Assembly (NCBI GenBank): GCA_937894495.1
Contig: CALCRR010000382.1
Span: forward strand, 1 to 5,740
From: an uncultured Ruminococcus sp.
GTDB taxonomy: Bacteria > Bacillota > Clostridia > Oscillospirales > Ruminococcaceae
Direction of reading: 5' to 3'
Length of the DNA: 5,740 nt
Below are positions 4,748-5,740 of the stretch, in pieces; positions within the stretch are counted from its first letter, which is position 1, and each line of letters starts with the position of its first letter. Both the position numbers and the translations under genes were made by a program. The notes under the pieces were generated by a model. That model had not been told where the DNA came from and ran no database searches. It saw only the letters and a program-made list of their open reading frames with translations.

Positions 4748-5740
4748 ATGGCAAGACCCTTGAAGCGTGCCAACGGTACAGGAGCAATCACAAAGGTGAA
4801 AGAACGGCGCAGGAAACCGTATAAGGTGATGGTGACGACCGGATGGAGTGATGACGGCAAGCAGCATCGTATTCTGCTTGGCTACTACGAGACACTCGAC
4901 AAAGCCACAGTTGCGTTGGCTCAGTATAATGACAATCCCTATGAAATCACCGCCGGAAAAATCACCTTTGCTGAAGTATACGAAAAGTGGAGCGCACAGA
5001 AGTATCCTGTTATCAGCGAATCAAACGTTCATGCGTACAAAGCGGCATATAAGCGTTGCACTTTCCTGTACCCGAAGCGCTTCAAGGAGATCGGCGTTGA
5101 CGATTTACAGTATGTTGTTGACACGGCTGACTGTAATTATCCTACACTCCGAAAGCTTGACTCACTGTTTTCTCAGCTTTACGCCTATGCGCTGATTCGG
5201 AAATACACCGATACTGACTATTCCAAGTATGTCGATATCAAGAAGTTCAAGGACAAGAATCCGAACAAACGTGACAGAACCGCCTTTACAGCAGAGCAAA
5301 TTGCTAAAATCAAAACACTCGACAGCACAGAGGTTGCAATGACCGTCCTCATGCTGATCTATTGCAGTATGCGTATCGGCGAGTTCCTGAACCTCAAAAA
5401 AGTTGACTGTCACCTTGACGAGCATTATGTGGATGTCATTGCTGCCAAAACTGAAAATGGCATCCGCAAAGTGCCTATTGCCGATAAAACTATGGCATAC
5501 TGGCAGTATTTTTTCGACAAGCCGGATAGTGAATACCTTGTCTGCATGGACGGGCGGGATTTCCACGACAAGAAGGGCTATACTGCCTTTAAGGATACAT
5601 ACTGGACGCCTTTCATGGAAACACTGGAATTTGGCAAGCGTGACCTCCACGAAACTCGTCACACCTGTGCAACGATGTTTTATGAATGTTCATCATTAAA
5701 TGAATTAAATATTTCTAATTTTAATACTAATAATGTAACT
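4748..5740 (+). CDS. Tyrosine recombinase (integrase), catalytic tyrosine absent, joined in frame to a foreign tail
   Basis: Site-specific recombinase that would integrate and excise the element. The frame is open to the window end (331 codons seen, no stop). Residues 1-70 form an arm-binding N-terminal region typical of ICE and phage integrases (GTGAITKVKERRRKPYKVMV, then GYYETLDKATVALAQYN). Residues 72-160 are the core-binding helical domain. The catalytic domain begins near 179 and shows R209 in CSMRIGEFLNL, K234 in AAKTENGIRKVPI, and H301/R304 in DLHETRHTCATM. Normally a GH box and then the nucleophilic tyrosine follow within about 40 residues. Here the sequence changes after residue 313 (MFYE) to a DUF285-like tail, and no equivalent box or tyrosine is present before the window ends. 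As written the protein should be inactive. It is probably cotranscribed with the XRE gene just upstream. The identity of residues 1-313 is firm; the true 3' end of the gene is not known. Confidence 0.85.
   Translation, partial: MARPLKRANGTGAITKVKERRRKPYKVMVTTGWSDDGKQHRILLGYYETLDKATVALAQYNDNPYEITAGKITFAEVYEKWSAQKYPVISESNVHAYKAAYKRCTFLYPKRFKEIGVDDLQYVVDTADCNYPTLRKLDSLFSQLYAYALIRKYTDTDYSKYVDIKKFKDKNPNKRDRTAFTAEQIAKIKTLDSTEVAMTVLMLIYCSMRIGEFLNLKKVDCHLDEHYVDVIAAKTENGIRKVPIADKTMAYWQYFFDKPDSEYLVCMDGRDFHDKKGYTAFKDTYWTPFMETLEFGKRDLHETRHTCATMFYECSSLNELNISNFNTNNVT
5675..5740 (+). other. DUF285/BspA-like surface-protein repeat fused to the integrase
   Basis: From about 5675 the translation reads MFYECSSLNELNISNF followed by NTNNVT, which fits the DUF285 repeat pattern (MFxGCSSLxxLDLSNFxTxxVTNM) found in secreted or surface leucine-rich-repeat proteins of Mycoplasma, gut Firmicutes, Methanobrevibacter and some protists. 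Bases 5687-5740 hold only 8 G or C in 54 (about 15%), against about 47% in the integrase line just before. The codons change as well (AAT, TTA, ATT, TCA). MFYE fits both families, so the junction lies within or next to 5675-5689. Confidence 0.7.

Noticed and set aside
5162..5662. 166-codon frame on the - strand under the integrase
   Set aside because: It is the mirror of the conserved catalytic domain coding region and has no start signal; a shadow frame.
5675..5740. Reading the DUF285-like tail as a designed integrase-adhesin fusion
   Set aside because: The join removes the catalytic tyrosine and coincides with an abrupt base-composition change, so a recombination or assembly junction is more likely than a functional fusion.

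Overview
The window is a control, replication and integration module of a mobile genetic element, most likely an integrative and conjugative element (ICE) or a close relative, from a low- to mid-GC Firmicute, probably a gut clostridial lineage. The grounds are strong AAGGAGG-type ribosome binding sites in front of almost every gene, tight overlapping operons, sigma-A-like promoters, and the gene families present. No tRNA, rRNA, CRISPR array or complete insertion sequence is visible.

Layout. Positions 24-1463 (+) encode a VirD4/TraG-type conjugation coupling ATPase without a visible membrane anchor, followed by a perfect hairpin. Positions 1464-1776 hold an isolated 32-codon gene with its own good promoter, and a terminator hairpin that this gene shares with the convergent operon. 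Positions 1777-3859 (-) are a four-gene operon, read right to left: small HTH protein, second small HTH/excisionase-like protein, Bro-N/KilAC antirepressor-like protein, and a probable Rep_trans/NicK-like replication initiator or relaxase. These four genes overlap or lie 1 nt apart. Two strong inverted repeats inside the first 30 codons of the rep-like gene are a candidate nicking origin (oriT or double-strand origin). Positions 3860-4013 are a divergent control region with a near-consensus leftward promoter, a 12-bp perfect palindrome just downstream of its expected start site, and other repeat motifs. Positions 4014-4712 (+) encode an XRE-family repressor-like protein, and 4748 to the window end a tyrosine recombinase.

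How the parts may work together (inference): the XRE protein would hold the leftward operon off. On induction, the small DNA-binding proteins and the antirepressor-like protein would be made together with the Rep/relaxase, which nicks the element, while the integrase excises it and the coupling ATPase takes the DNA to a conjugation channel encoded elsewhere. The repressor-plus-integrase arm facing a small-HTH-to-nickase arm resembles ICEBs1, but no ImmA-type protease is present; the KilAC protein may fill the anti-repression role.

The most unusual point is the right end. The integrase reads normally through its R, K and HxxR catalytic residues, then after about residue 313 changes in frame to an AT-rich tail matching DUF285/BspA-like surface-protein repeats, so the catalytic tyrosine is absent from the window. 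This is either a real recombination junction or an assembly chimera.
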